Assembly: GCA_021325355.1 (NCBI GenBank)
Contig: JAJPHI010000020.1
Coordinates: 213,473-277,472, forward strand
Reading direction: 5' to 3'
Length of the DNA stretch: 64,000 nt
Origin: Pseudomonadota bacterium
Lineage (GTDB): Bacteria; Desulfobacterota; Binatia; Binatales; Binataceae
Shown here: positions 10,842 to 19,296 of the stretch, one piece after another
Layout of the letters: every line of letters starts with the position of its first letter
Numbering within the stretch: position 1 is the stretch's first letter
Position numbers and translations under genes: made by a program
The notes under the pieces: model-generated
The model's input: only the letters and a program-made list of their open reading frames with translations
Databases searched by the model: none
Told to the model about the DNA's origin: nothing

Positions 10842-11713
10842 ATGAAGGTCGGCATCCTGTTCACCGTCAACGAGTTCACCGTCGATCCGGCGCGGCTCGC
10901 CGCGAAAATGGAAGCGCTCGGCTTTGAGTCATTGTGGATCCCCGAGCACGCGATAATCCCGGTCAACACCACCACGCCGCTGCCCGAGTCGCCGCCCGGC
11001 CAGGGTCAGATTCCCGAGGTCTATTCGCATATCTCCGACCCGTTCGTCGCGATGGCGATGGCGGCCGCTGTCACCACGCGCCTGAAACTCGCCACCGGCG
11101 TGATGCTGGTGCCGGAACGCAACCCGCTGGTCGCCGCCAAGGAAATCGCGACGCTCGATCATTTTTCCGCCGGACGCGTGATGCTCGGAATCGGCGCCGG
11201 CTGGCTCCGCGAAGAATCCGAAGTGCTCGGCGTCGATTTTCCCCATCGCTGGTCGCAGACCCGCGAATATATCGCCGCGATGCGCGAGTTGTGGACTAAA
11301 CCGGAACCGTCCTTCCACGGCAAATACGTGAGCTTTCCCCCCGTGCGCATGTATCCGAAACCGGCCCAGGCGGGCGGTCCGCCAATCCTTATCGGCAGCA
11401 AGGACAAAAACGCCCTCCGCTGGTCGCGCGATGGGGCGACGGCTGGTGCCCGATCTTCCTGCCGCCTCCGGTGCTCCACGAAAACCTCCTCCGCCTGCGC
11501 CAGGAATGCGATCAGGCCGGCACCGATTACAACCGCCTCGACATCACCATCTTCAAGCGCGAGCTGCGCGGCGATCGCGCCGCCGTGCAGCGCGGCCTCC
11601 ACGAATACGAGGCCGCCGGCGCCCATCGCTTCGTCATCATGCAGATCGGTTCGCGCATGACTGCCGATAGCTATGCGGCGGAACTCGAACGCCTCGCCGC
11701 GCTGTACGTTTGA
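10842..11713 (+). pseudogene. LLM-class (F420-dependent-type) oxidoreductase, interrupted by a frameshift
   Basis: The first frame runs from ATG 10842 and matches a TIM-barrel LLM oxidoreductase (MKVGILFTVNEF, ESLWIPEH, LATGVMLVPERNPLVAAKEIATLDHFSAGR, GIGAGWLREE). Around 11417-11423 homology jumps to another frame: frame 1 turns into low-quality sequence after KDKNALR, while the overlapping frame reads LVARWGDGWCPIFLPPP, the expected continuation, and runs to the stop at 11713. Restoring one base would give about 290 residues, a normal length. Either a true inactivating deletion or an assembly error. The family reduces or oxidises substrates using F420 or FMN. Confidence 0.85.
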
Positions 11714-11831
11714 CCAGCGCGGAGCGTTTTCGTATGCCGAGCGCGATGCCCGTTCGCCATCCACACGGAACGCGTCGTACTGAACGCGCCATGCTGTTCG
11801 ATAGACCCGGATGCCCGCTTGCGAGGTCCAA

Positions 11832-12764
11832 ATGCCGCTCGATCCGCAGATGAAAGCCCTTCTTGACGCGATGGCCAAGGCCAACGCGCCCGCTTTCCAT
11901 ACGCTGACCCCCGTCGAGGCTCGCCGCTCGATGGCGGGGCGCGCCGTCGCCGGAGATGCCGAGCCAATCGAGCGGGTCGAGGATCGCGCGATCCCCGGAC
12001 CCGGCGGCCCTCTTCCGATCCGCATCTACACGCCGTCGGGCGCCGGGCCTTTCGCCGCCCTGATCTATTTTCACGGCGGCGGATGGGTCCTCGGCGATAT
12101 CGCGATGACCGATCTGCCGTGCCGGATGCTCGCCAATGCCAGCGGATGCGTCGTGGTCTCGGTCGAGTATCGGCTCGCGCCCGAACACAAGTTTCCGGCC
12201 GCGCCCGAAGATTGTTATGCGGCGACCCGCTGGGTGAGCGACAATGCCGCGGCGCTCAATCTCAACCCGCAGCGCATCGCCGTGGGCGGCACCAGCGCCG
12301 GCGCCACCCTCGCCACCGTGGTCGCCCTGATGGCGCGCGACCGCGGCGCGCCAGCGCTCGCCTATCAGTTGCTGATCTATCCGGCGACTACCGCCGATCT
12401 GACCAGCCCGTCACAGCAACAGTTTGCCGAAGATGGCTACATTTTGTCGCGCGCCGACATGGAATGGTTCTGGGGCCACTATCTGGCGAGCCCAACCGAT
12501 CGCACCAACCCGTATGCCTGCCCGGCCCACGCCCAGTCGCTGCGCGGCCTGCCGCCCGCGATGGTGATCACCGCCGAATACGATCCGCTGCGCGACGAGG
12601 GCGAAGCCTACGCCGCCCGACTCCGCGACGAGGGCGTGCCCGTCACGGTTAAGCGCTATGCGGGCGTCACCCACGGCTTCTTCGGCATGCCCTCGGTGCT
12701 GGACGTGGCCAAGGCGGCAATCGCCGAAACCGCAACGGCGCTCCGCGCGGCCCTGAACCGTTAG
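11832..12764 (+). CDS. alpha/beta hydrolase, hormone-sensitive-lipase family esterase
   Basis: About 310 residues. The HSL-family oxyanion motif HGGGW, the nucleophile motif GTSAGA, the acid in EYDPLRDEGEAYA and the catalytic His in THGFFGMP give a complete triad, with the spacing of Aes/lipid-esterase family IV enzymes. The frame opens at 11811, but ATG 11832 gives the more natural N-terminus MPLDPQMKALLDAMAKA typical of the family. Cytoplasmic; hydrolyses carboxyl esters, natural substrate unknown. It follows the broken LLM gene by 118 bases with nothing recognisable between them. Confidence 0.9.
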   Translation: MPLDPQMKALLDAMAKANAPAFHTLTPVEARRSMAGRAVAGDAEPIERVEDRAIPGPGGPLPIRIYTPSGAGPFAALIYFHGGGWVLGDIAMTDLPCRMLANASGCVVVSVEYRLAPEHKFPAAPEDCYAATRWVSDNAAALNLNPQRIAVGGTSAGATLATVVALMARDRGAPALAYQLLIYPATTADLTSPSQQQFAEDGYILSRADMEWFWGHYLASPTDRTNPYACPAHAQSLRGLPPAMVITAEYDPLRDEGEAYAARLRDEGVPVTVKRYAGVTHGFFGMPSVLDVAKAAIAETATALRAALNR

Positions 12765-12766
12765 CG

Positions 12767-12798
12767 GGCGCGGCGCAGGGCTCCGCCACCGCCGCGCC
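12767..12798. terminator. hairpin between convergent genes (probable bidirectional terminator)
   Basis: A 9-bp perfect GC stem, GGCGCGGCG (12767-12775) with CGCCGCGCC (12790-12798), encloses a 14-base loop and exactly fills the gap between the stop codons of two convergent genes. There is no T-run on either side, so Rho-independent action is uncertain. Confidence 0.4.
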
Positions 12799-13206
12799 TC
12801 AGCCGGAGGTTTTCTCGCCCTCGATATAGCCGCCGAGGTCGCCCGCGTCGCGCGCATTGGACGCCGGACGATAGTGCTTGTTCTCCGGCAGCGGTCGCGG
12901 CCGGCTCTCCACGAGCGCCAGGCGATCGGCCGCGGCCTTGATTGCTCTCGCCAGCGTCTCGTCATCCGCCCGCCACGGCTGATCGGCCCCGTCCCGCACC
13001 ATCGTGCCGACGTAATCGTAGCGGCGCCAGTAAATGACCCGCATCGGCGCGCCCGACGGATCGTCGCGCAGATGGGTGTAAACCCAGCGCTCGTTGTACT
13101 CGAAACCGTTCTCGACCTGCTCGACCGGATTGTTGAGACTGCCGTCGGTCCGGTCCGGCGTGCCGAGCAGTTGTACGACCTGGTTGCGGAAAATGCGTTC
13201 ACTCAT
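12799..13206 (-). CDS. hypothetical protein (135 aa) at the end of the nuo cluster
   Basis: A soluble 135-residue protein with no membrane segment, signal peptide or recognised catalytic motif. The N-terminal half (MSERIFRNQVVQLLGTPDRTD, ENGFEYNERWVYTHLRDDPSGAPMRVIYWRRYDY) is rich in aromatic residues and looks like a small beta-rich fold; the C-terminus is charged and probably disordered. It follows nuoEF by 106 bases on the same strand and may be the last gene of that unit. Codon use matches neighbours. I do not recognise its family. Confidence 0.65.
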   Translation of the reverse strand: MSERIFRNQVVQLLGTPDRTDGSLNNPVEQVENGFEYNERWVYTHLRDDPSGAPMRVIYWRRYDYVGTMVRDGADQPWRADDETLARAIKAAADRLALVESRPRPLPENKHYRPASNARDAGDLGGYIEGEKTSG

Positions 13207-13312
13207 AGGTTTTCTTGCGCAGTCGTCGGCAAGATGCGCTTGCGGTGCGCGCGCCGCAGGGCTCCGCCGAGCTTACGACGAATGCTCGACGGACGGCGCC
13301 ACGCCGCGCGCT

Positions 13313-15112
13313 TCAGACGCGGAAGCTCTCCGGGAACGGACATCGATGTTGCGCAATATGGGCCTCGAAGTCCGCGCGAAACTGCGTGAACATCGCGCGC
13401 GCCGACCACGAGCAACCGTCGGCCAGCGCGCAGATACACTTGCCGTCCATGTAATTGCAGACGTCGGCAAGCCGCTGCAGATCGCCCTCGTCGCCCTCGC
13501 CGCGTTCGATTCGCGAAAAGATCCGATAGAGCCATCCCGTCCCCTCGCGGCACTGCGTGCATTGCCCGCACGATTCGTGCTCGAAAAAGCGCGCGCCGAC
13601 CAGCGCCACCCGCACGATACACGTCCGATCGTCCATCACGATGACGCCGCCGGTGCCGAGCAGGGTCCCCGCCTTGCGCAGCGATTCATGGTCCACGGCG
13701 ACGTCGATCTGGTCGCCGCGCAGGATCGGCATCGAGATGCCGCCGGGAATCACCGCCTTGACGCTGCGTCCTTCTTCGAGCAGTCCACCGGCGTACTTGT
13801 AGATCAGGTCGCGCATCGAGACGCCGAGGCGCAGCTCGAAGACCCCCGGATTTTTGACGTGGCCGCTGATCCCGAACAGCGTATGACCCGTGCTGTTCGG
13901 CACGGCGGCGCCTTCAGCCTTGTACCAGTCGATCCCGTTCATCACGATCGCCGGCAACTGCGAGCAGGTTTCGCAATTGTCAACCGTTGTCGGACGGGCC
14001 CATAGCCCCCGCACCGCCGGGAAGGGCGGGCGTTTGCGCGGCTGGCCCTTGCGCCCCTCCATCGATTCGAGCATCCCGCTCTCCTCGCCGCAGATGTAGG
14101 CTCCCGCCCCCTGCTGAATATGGATATCGAAGCGCCGGCCGAAGCCCCTGGCGTTGTCGCCCAGGATGCCGCGCGCGTACAGTTCGCCAATCGCCGTCTT
14201 GACGATGCGATACGCTTCAACGTACTCCCCGCGGATATAGATGAACGCCGCGCTGGCCTCGATACCGCGCGCCGCGATCATCACGCCCTCGAGGAAAAGG
14301 TACGGGTTGCGTTCCATGATCTGCCGGTCCTTGAAGGTTCCCGGCTCGCTCTCGTCGGCGTTGACCGCGAGGTAGCGCGGACCGCCGTCGGGCGGCGGCA
14401 TGAAGGACCATTTGAGACCGGTGACGAAGCCGGCGCCGCCGCGCCCGCGCAGCGCCGCGTCCTTGATCATCGTGGCGAGGTCCTTGGGCGCCATCTGCCC
14501 GGCCTTGTCGATCGCCTGAAAGCCGCCGTTGCGCACGTAGTCGTCGTAGGTGAGCCACTTTTCGCCGTTGGGCGGCAGCAGATAGCCCGTCACGCCGTCG
14601 GGAATCACCGAGATTATCGGCGCGGGACGCCGTGCGGCGATCGCCCCTTCCGGCGACTTGACCAGCGCCGCGGCGTAATCCGGCGTGACGTTTTCGAGAT
14701 ATGGATTGCGATTCACCTGGATTACCGGCGCGGTCGCGCAGCTTCCCAGACATTCGACCTCGACCAGCGCAAACCGTCCGTCCGCCGTCGCCCGGCCCGC
14801 CTTGATCCCGAGATCGCGTTCCATCTGCTCGACGATCCCGCGCGCGCCGCGCAGGCAGCAGGATAGATTCGTGCAGACTTGGATGACGGCCTCGGCCTTG
14901 GGCTGATTGAACAGCGAGTAGAACGAGGCAATCTCCGCGACCTCGATCGGATGAAGCCCGAAGATCCCGGCGATCTCCGCGAAAATCGCTTCGTTCAATT
15001 CACCCTTCTCGGCGCGCGCCTGATGCAGAGCGAACAGCAGAGCGCCGCGCGGCTGCGGAAAATGCGCGATCTCCTCGCGGATCTTTTCGTGGGTTTCGAC
15101 TGAAAGAATCAT
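13313..15112 (-). CDS. nuoEF: NADH:quinone oxidoreductase NuoE-NuoF fusion
   Basis: One 599-residue ORF joins both NADH-module subunits. Residues ~1-160 are NuoE: thioredoxin-like, with the N1a [2Fe-2S] ligands in CTNLSC and CLGSC. Residues ~175-599 are NuoF: glycine-rich NADH/FMN loop GRGGAGFVTGLKWSF, FMN loop GAGAYICGEESG, and the N3 [4Fe-4S] ligands in ESCGQCTQCREGTGW plus the later Cys in YMDGKC. Together they oxidise NADH and pass electrons to NuoG. The subunits are usually separate genes; here there is no stop, frame change or overlap at the junction, so it is a real fusion. It lies 157 bases downstream of nuoD. Confidence 0.95.
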   Translation of the reverse strand: MILSVETHEKIREEIAHFPQPRGALLFALHQARAEKGELNEAIFAEIAGIFGLHPIEVAEIASFYSLFNQPKAEAVIQVCTNLSCCLRGARGIVEQMERDLGIKAGRATADGRFALVEVECLGSCATAPVIQVNRNPYLENVTPDYAAALVKSPEGAIAARRPAPIISVIPDGVTGYLLPPNGEKWLTYDDYVRNGGFQAIDKAGQMAPKDLATMIKDAALRGRGGAGFVTGLKWSFMPPPDGGPRYLAVNADESEPGTFKDRQIMERNPYLFLEGVMIAARGIEASAAFIYIRGEYVEAYRIVKTAIGELYARGILGDNARGFGRRFDIHIQQGAGAYICGEESGMLESMEGRKGQPRKRPPFPAVRGLWARPTTVDNCETCSQLPAIVMNGIDWYKAEGAAVPNSTGHTLFGISGHVKNPGVFELRLGVSMRDLIYKYAGGLLEEGRSVKAVIPGGISMPILRGDQIDVAVDHESLRKAGTLLGTGGVIVMDDRTCIVRVALVGARFFEHESCGQCTQCREGTGWLYRIFSRIERGEGDEGDLQRLADVCNYMDGKCICALADGCSWSARAMFTQFRADFEAHIAQHRCPFPESFRV

Positions 15113-15269
15113 GCTTGGCGCCGTATCTGTGCGAAATATACCGCTCTCATCCCGTCATTTCTCAGCGATTCGACGAAGGCGGCCGACCGCGTTCGCGCCC
15201 GCCGCACAGGCCGCACCGCCAGCCACTGTCGCCGCTTCCGCATCCATCGCGATCCGCAGCCGGCTGCGA

Positions 15270-16517
15270 CTAACGATCGCACTCGCCGCCGATCATGTTC
15301 ATCATGCCGAAGGTCGGCACAACGTCGGCGAGCTGACCGCCGATCAGCATATGCTTGAGCGGTGACATGTTCGAAAAGCTCGGCGAGCGGCAGCGCATCT
15401 TCCAGGCGCGGCCCGAGCCGTCGCTCACGATATAGAAGCCGACTTCGCCGTTTGCCCCCTCGACGGCGTGATAGACCTCGCCGGCCGGCGGATAGCCGCC
15501 TTCGAGCACCAGCTTGAACTGGTCGATCAGCTCCTCCATCTGGCCGAAGACCTTGCGTTTCGGCGGCCATTTGACCCGCCGGTCATCGCTGTTGACCGGT
15601 CCGTCGGGCAGCCGTTCGAGGCATTGTTTGACGATCCGGCATGACTGGCGAATCTCCTCCATCCGCACCAGGTAGCGATCGAAGTTGTCGCCGTGCTCGC
15701 CGATCGGGATGTCAAAGTCGAGATCGCCGTAAATCAGATAGGGCGTCGCCCGCCGCACATCGTAGGGCACGCCGCCGGCCCGCAGGACCGGACCGGTGAC
15801 GCCCCAGGCAAGCAAATCCTTGCCCGCCATGCGACCCGTCCCCTGCATCCGCTCGCGGAAGATCGGATTATCGGTCAGCAGCTTGTCGGCGTCGGCGGTC
15901 AGGCGCAGCGCGCGGTCGAGCCGCTCGACCGCAAACGCCGCGAAGCCCTCCGGCAAATCGAGCGTGCCGCCGATGCGGGTGAAGTTGGTGGTCACCCGCG
16001 CGCCGCAAATCGCGTCGATCTGATCGAGCAGCAGCTCGCGCGCCTCGAGCAGATAGAGCATCGGCGTGAACGCCGCCAGTTCCATCGCCGAAGCGCCGAG
16101 CGCCAGCATGTGATCGGCCATCCGCGACAACTCGCCGCCGATCACCCGGATAAACTGGCAGCGTGGCGGCGTCGTAATCCCGAACAGCTTCTCGACCGCC
16201 AGGCAGTAGCCGACGTTGTTCAGAACCGGCGAGCTGTAGTTCAGCCGATCGGTGTAAGGAATGTTCTGATAAAGGAAGCCGGTTTCGCACTCCTTCTCGA
16301 AACCGCGATGGAGATAGCCGATCTGCACGTCGGCGTCGATGACCTCCTCGCCCTCGAGGTCAAGCTCAATCTTGACCGTCCCGTGCATCGCCGGATGGGA
16401 CGGGCCCATCTGGATGTGCATCGGCTCGGTATGCAGATCATCGAAGTCCGCGCGACGCGCCGCCGGCCCGCGTTGATTATTCGGGGCGACGCGGTTCTTT
16501 TGCACCAGGTCCGACAT
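15270..16517 (-). CDS. nuoD: NADH:quinone oxidoreductase subunit D
   Basis: 415 residues, the 49-kDa type subunit of the Q-module that forms most of the quinone chamber. The quinone-site histidine loop GPSHPAMHG and the quinone-site tyrosine in DRLNYSS are both kept, as is the downstream YCLAVEKLFGI helix. The usual C-terminal GEVDR appears here as GECDR. It is a separate gene, not a NuoCD fusion. The chosen start overlaps the end of nuoC by 41 bases; an internal Met just before GPSHPAMHG would remove the overlap but shorten the N-terminus. All residues expected for quinone reduction are visible. Confidence 0.95.
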   Translation of the reverse strand: MSDLVQKNRVAPNNQRGPAARRADFDDLHTEPMHIQMGPSHPAMHGTVKIELDLEGEEVIDADVQIGYLHRGFEKECETGFLYQNIPYTDRLNYSSPVLNNVGYCLAVEKLFGITTPPRCQFIRVIGGELSRMADHMLALGASAMELAAFTPMLYLLEARELLLDQIDAICGARVTTNFTRIGGTLDLPEGFAAFAVERLDRALRLTADADKLLTDNPIFRERMQGTGRMAGKDLLAWGVTGPVLRAGGVPYDVRRATPYLIYGDLDFDIPIGEHGDNFDRYLVRMEEIRQSCRIVKQCLERLPDGPVNSDDRRVKWPPKRKVFGQMEELIDQFKLVLEGGYPPAGEVYHAVEGANGEVGFYIVSDGSGRAWKMRCRSPSFSNMSPLKHMLIGGQLADVVPTFGMMNMIGGECDR

Positions 16518-17130
16518 AGGCTTGGATCGGTTGTTCGTCGAGTTTGCCGTAATCTTTGCGCAGCGGATGCCCTTCGAATTCGTCGTAGAGATAAATCCGC
16601 CGCAGGTCCGGATGACCCTCGAAGCGAATGCCGTAGAGGTCCCAGGTCTCGCGCTCGAGCCAGTTCGCGCCCGGCCAAACCGGCGTCAGCGAGGCGATTC
16701 GCGGATCGTCTTCGGGCACCCGACACTTGATTCTCAGCCGATGCAGATGGCTGGTCGAAATCAGATGATAGACCACCGCGAAACGCGGATGGGGTCCCTT
16801 TTCCGGCAACGCCATCAGGTTGCGGCGGCGCGGCAGGCGACGCATCGTCACGTGATCGCGGTCCCACACCTCGCGCCGCAGCTCGAAATCATCCGGCTGC
16901 CCATAGTAATCAATCGCCGTCACGTCGAGCAGCAGATCGAAGGCGAGCTCGGGATCATCGCGCAGCACGCCCGCCACGGCGAGGATATTCTCGCGCGCTA
17001 CATGGATACGATCGTCGCCGCGAAACTCGCGATGCTCGAGGATCAGCGGCGCGAGCCGCGCGTTGACCTTCACCATCAACGGCGAGAGCTGCGGCTTTTC
17101 GGCGTCCGACGGCGGCGCTTCAGTGCTCAT
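16477..17130 (-). CDS. nuoC: NADH:quinone oxidoreductase subunit C
   Basis: 217 residues, the 30-kDa subunit of the connecting module. The family signature near the C-terminus is present as HPDLRRIYLYDEFEGHPLRKDYG. The central segment FAVVYHLISTSHLHRLRIKCRVPEDDPRIASLTPVWPGANWLERETWDLYGI is canonical (shown in abbreviated form: LERETWDLYGI motif). It carries no cofactor and packs against NuoD. It overlaps nuoI by 11 bases upstream and nuoD downstream, indicating tight translational coupling. Confidence 0.95.
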   Translation of the reverse strand: MSTEAPPSDAEKPQLSPLMVKVNARLAPLILEHREFRGDDRIHVARENILAVAGVLRDDPELAFDLLLDVTAIDYYGQPDDFELRREVWDRDHVTMRRLPRRRNLMALPEKGPHPRFAVVYHLISTSHLHRLRIKCRVPEDDPRIASLTPVWPGANWLERETWDLYGIRFEGHPDLRRIYLYDEFEGHPLRKDYGKLDEQPIQAYVGPGAKEPRRPE

Positions 17131-17656
17131 ACTGACGGCGGAGATGGTCGAGCCGGGTTTTCAGCTCGGCGACCGGAACCAGCAGGTCTTGCTTATGCCA
17201 TAACGATCCGCGCCGCGAGTAACTCGCAATCTCGATTTGCCGGCTCATCACGATAGCTTCCTCGGGACAGGCCTCCTCGCAGAAGCCGCAGAACATGCAG
17301 CGCGACATGTCGATATCGAAAACTTCCGGGTAGCGCTCGACCTCGTCGTTGGTCTCGGCCGGGAAGATCGAGATGCAATTGGTCGGACAGGCCCACTCGC
17401 ACATCCCGCAGGCCACGCAGCGCTCCTTGCCGTTATCCATCTGGACCAGCACCGGCATGCCGCGCATCGCCGGTGGCTGCACCAGGCGCTGCTCCGGGAA
17501 GTGCACCGTGAAATCCTGCTGGCCGCGCGCGAACAGCAACAGGTTGTGCAGAAAATGCCGAATCGAAACTCCAAGCCCCTTCAGAATCGCGAAGTAGGGC
17601 TGGGAGCTTGACCACCGCTCAGGCGGACGCTTTACCGTTACAACTCCGATAGCCAT
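17120..17656 (-). CDS. nuoI: NADH:quinone oxidoreductase subunit I (8Fe ferredoxin)
   Basis: 178 residues from ATG 17656. It carries two classic [4Fe-4S] motifs, CVACGMCEWACP and CMFCGFCEEACP, binding clusters N6a and N6b that pass electrons from NuoG to NuoB. The N-terminal segment KGLGVSIRHFLHNLL is the amphipathic helix that normally lies on the membrane against NuoH. The reading frame stays open far upstream into the MFS gene, but that extension is arginine/glycine-rich antisense-like sequence. The ATG lies 69 bases downstream of the MFS stop codon. No nuoH is found next to it, where it would usually be. Confidence 0.95.
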   Translation of the reverse strand: MAIGVVTVKRPPERWSSSQPYFAILKGLGVSIRHFLHNLLLFARGQQDFTVHFPEQRLVQPPAMRGMPVLVQMDNGKERCVACGMCEWACPTNCISIFPAETNDEVERYPEVFDIDMSRCMFCGFCEEACPEEAIVMSRQIEIASYSRRGSLWHKQDLLVPVAELKTRLDHLRRQYEH

Positions 17657-17724
17657 GGAAGGGTCGCAGAACGACCCCGCCCAACTTACCGTTTTGAGGG
17701 CGCCGTCGCCAGCGCCCCGATCGC

Positions 17725-19095
17725 TTAGCGGCCCCCCGCCGGCTGCGGCGCGGGCTGCGCGGCTGGCGTCACCGCCGTCACCGGCCGCCAATGCCCCGGA
17801 ATCATCAGCAGGGACACGATAAACAGCGCCGTCCCGACCACCGGCTCCCACATCCAGGTGCCCCAGCCGTAACGATGAGCCACGGCGACGATAATCGGTC
17901 CCGAAATCGCGATGAACAGCCGGTACATGAACTGGAAGAACGACCATCCGGTCGCCTGCAGCGCCGGCGACAGATCCTCGAGGAACTCCGAGTACATCGC
18001 GCACCACGGAATGAACGCGAACGCGCCAACGCCGCCCAGCACGAAGGCTATGGTGCCAAGCCGCGCCGGTGACATCGGCGCGGAGAAGTTCAGCACCCAG
18101 TAAAGCATCACGGCGAGCGTCACCAGACCAAGCCCGACCGACAGCGCCTTGCGCATCTGCAGATAGTCGGAGAGCCATCCCGACGGCACCAGCATGATCA
18201 GGTTCAGCCACCAGAACAACGCCGTCATCCGCGCCGCCTCGCCCGGCGAATAACCGTATTGCTGGACGAACATCAGCGGCCCGAAGTTCTGAATCGTGAT
18301 GGCGCCGCCGAGAAAGGCGACCACGCCGACCACCAGCACCCACGCCTGCCACTGGCCGAGCAGTTGGCTGAAGGCATTCTCGGCGCCACTCGCCTCGGCG
18401 GCCGGAATATCACCGGATTCAAAGGCTTCGCCAACCTCTTCGCTGCCAATCACCATCGAGCGCAGTTTCGGCGACAGATCCTTCAGCCACAGCAGGACGG
18501 GGATATACAGCGCGATGGCGAGAAAACCCATGATCCAGATCTGCGACTGCCAGGTATGGAAAATCGGCAACGTCAGCGCCGGGATCTGGTTCCACAGCAA
18601 CTGGCAGAGAACGGCGCCCGCCGTCAGTAGTCCGAACGCCGCGCCGCGACTCAGGCGGGGGGAAAAATCGCGCGTGAGACCGCCCAGCGCGCCCCACATC
18701 AGACCCGCCACCGCGTTCATCAACCCGCGCACGATCACGAACGACACGAAGTTCGTCATCAGCAGATTGCAGAAGGTCAGGACGATGATGATCGCGAGAC
18801 AGACATCGACCACGACCACCCGTCCGTGCCGATCCGCCAGCGGTCCCCCGATCATCGCCGACACCGCCGAGACAATCACCGCGAACGTCAGGAAGTAACC
18901 GAACTGCTCCTGGCTGAAGTGGAGCGTCGGCAGCCACAGCGGCAGCAGCGCCGGGAAGCCGAACTCATAGAACGACACCATCGTGGCCATCACCGCCAGG
19001 ATGAGCAGCCACCATCGATAACCGCCGGTCGGATAGGTCTCCAGCGTGCGACGAGTCTCGAAGAAACGCTTGAATGCCCCGGATTCTGTTGCCAT
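17725..19095 (-). CDS. MFS transporter inserted in the nuo cluster
   Basis: 456 residues with 12 predicted membrane helices and a long central cytoplasmic loop. The MFS A-motif between helices 2 and 3 is present as GPLADRHGRVVVVD. The second-half equivalent is GWLSDYLQMRK. The N-terminus resembles anion/aromatic-acid proton symporters and sugar-phosphate-type transporters, but the substrate cannot be told. It sits between nuoG (201 bases upstream) and nuoI (68 bases downstream) on the same strand, occupying the place where nuoH lies in classic nuo operons. It has no similarity to NuoH. Codon use resembles its neighbours, so a recent foreign origin is not obvious. Confidence 0.92.
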   Translation of the reverse strand: MATESGAFKRFFETRRTLETYPTGGYRWWLLILAVMATMVSFYEFGFPALLPLWLPTLHFSQEQFGYFLTFAVIVSAVSAMIGGPLADRHGRVVVVDVCLAIIIVLTFCNLLMTNFVSFVIVRGLMNAVAGLMWGALGGLTRDFSPRLSRGAAFGLLTAGAVLCQLLWNQIPALTLPIFHTWQSQIWIMGFLAIALYIPVLLWLKDLSPKLRSMVIGSEEVGEAFESGDIPAAEASGAENAFSQLLGQWQAWVLVVGVVAFLGGAITIQNFGPLMFVQQYGYSPGEAARMTALFWWLNLIMLVPSGWLSDYLQMRKALSVGLGLVTLAVMLYWVLNFSAPMSPARLGTIAFVLGGVGAFAFIPWCAMYSEFLEDLSPALQATGWSFFQFMYRLFIAISGPIIVAVAHRYGWGTWMWEPVVGTALFIVSLLMIPGHWRPVTAVTPAAQPAPQPAGGR

Positions 19096-19296
19096 AGCGC
19101 TTGTCCCCTAGATTGCTCTGGCCGAGTCAGGCTCGAGTCAGGAGCGGGCCCCGATCCCCGAACAGGGCGCGTTCACGGCTCACCCCGCGCTATGCCGTTT
19201 CAGTCACAGATTGTCAAGCGCCGAATTATTTGCCGGCTATCCGGCGGATGCGCCGACCGTGCCGGCCACCGGCATCGCGCGTCGCGGCCGGTTCGC

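Noticed and set aside
12411..13202. 263-codon minus-strand frame across the second hydrolase and the hypothetical gene
   Set aside because: Overlaps two better-supported genes; composition is that of a shadow frame.
17657..18352. N-terminal extension of nuoI into the MFS gene
   Set aside because: The extension overlaps the MFS frame, is Arg/Gly-rich, and NuoI normally starts at the ATG at 17656.
17725..19095. MFS gene as a divergent NuoH
   Set aside because: It has 12 helices, the MFS A-motif, and none of NuoH's conserved acidic loops.
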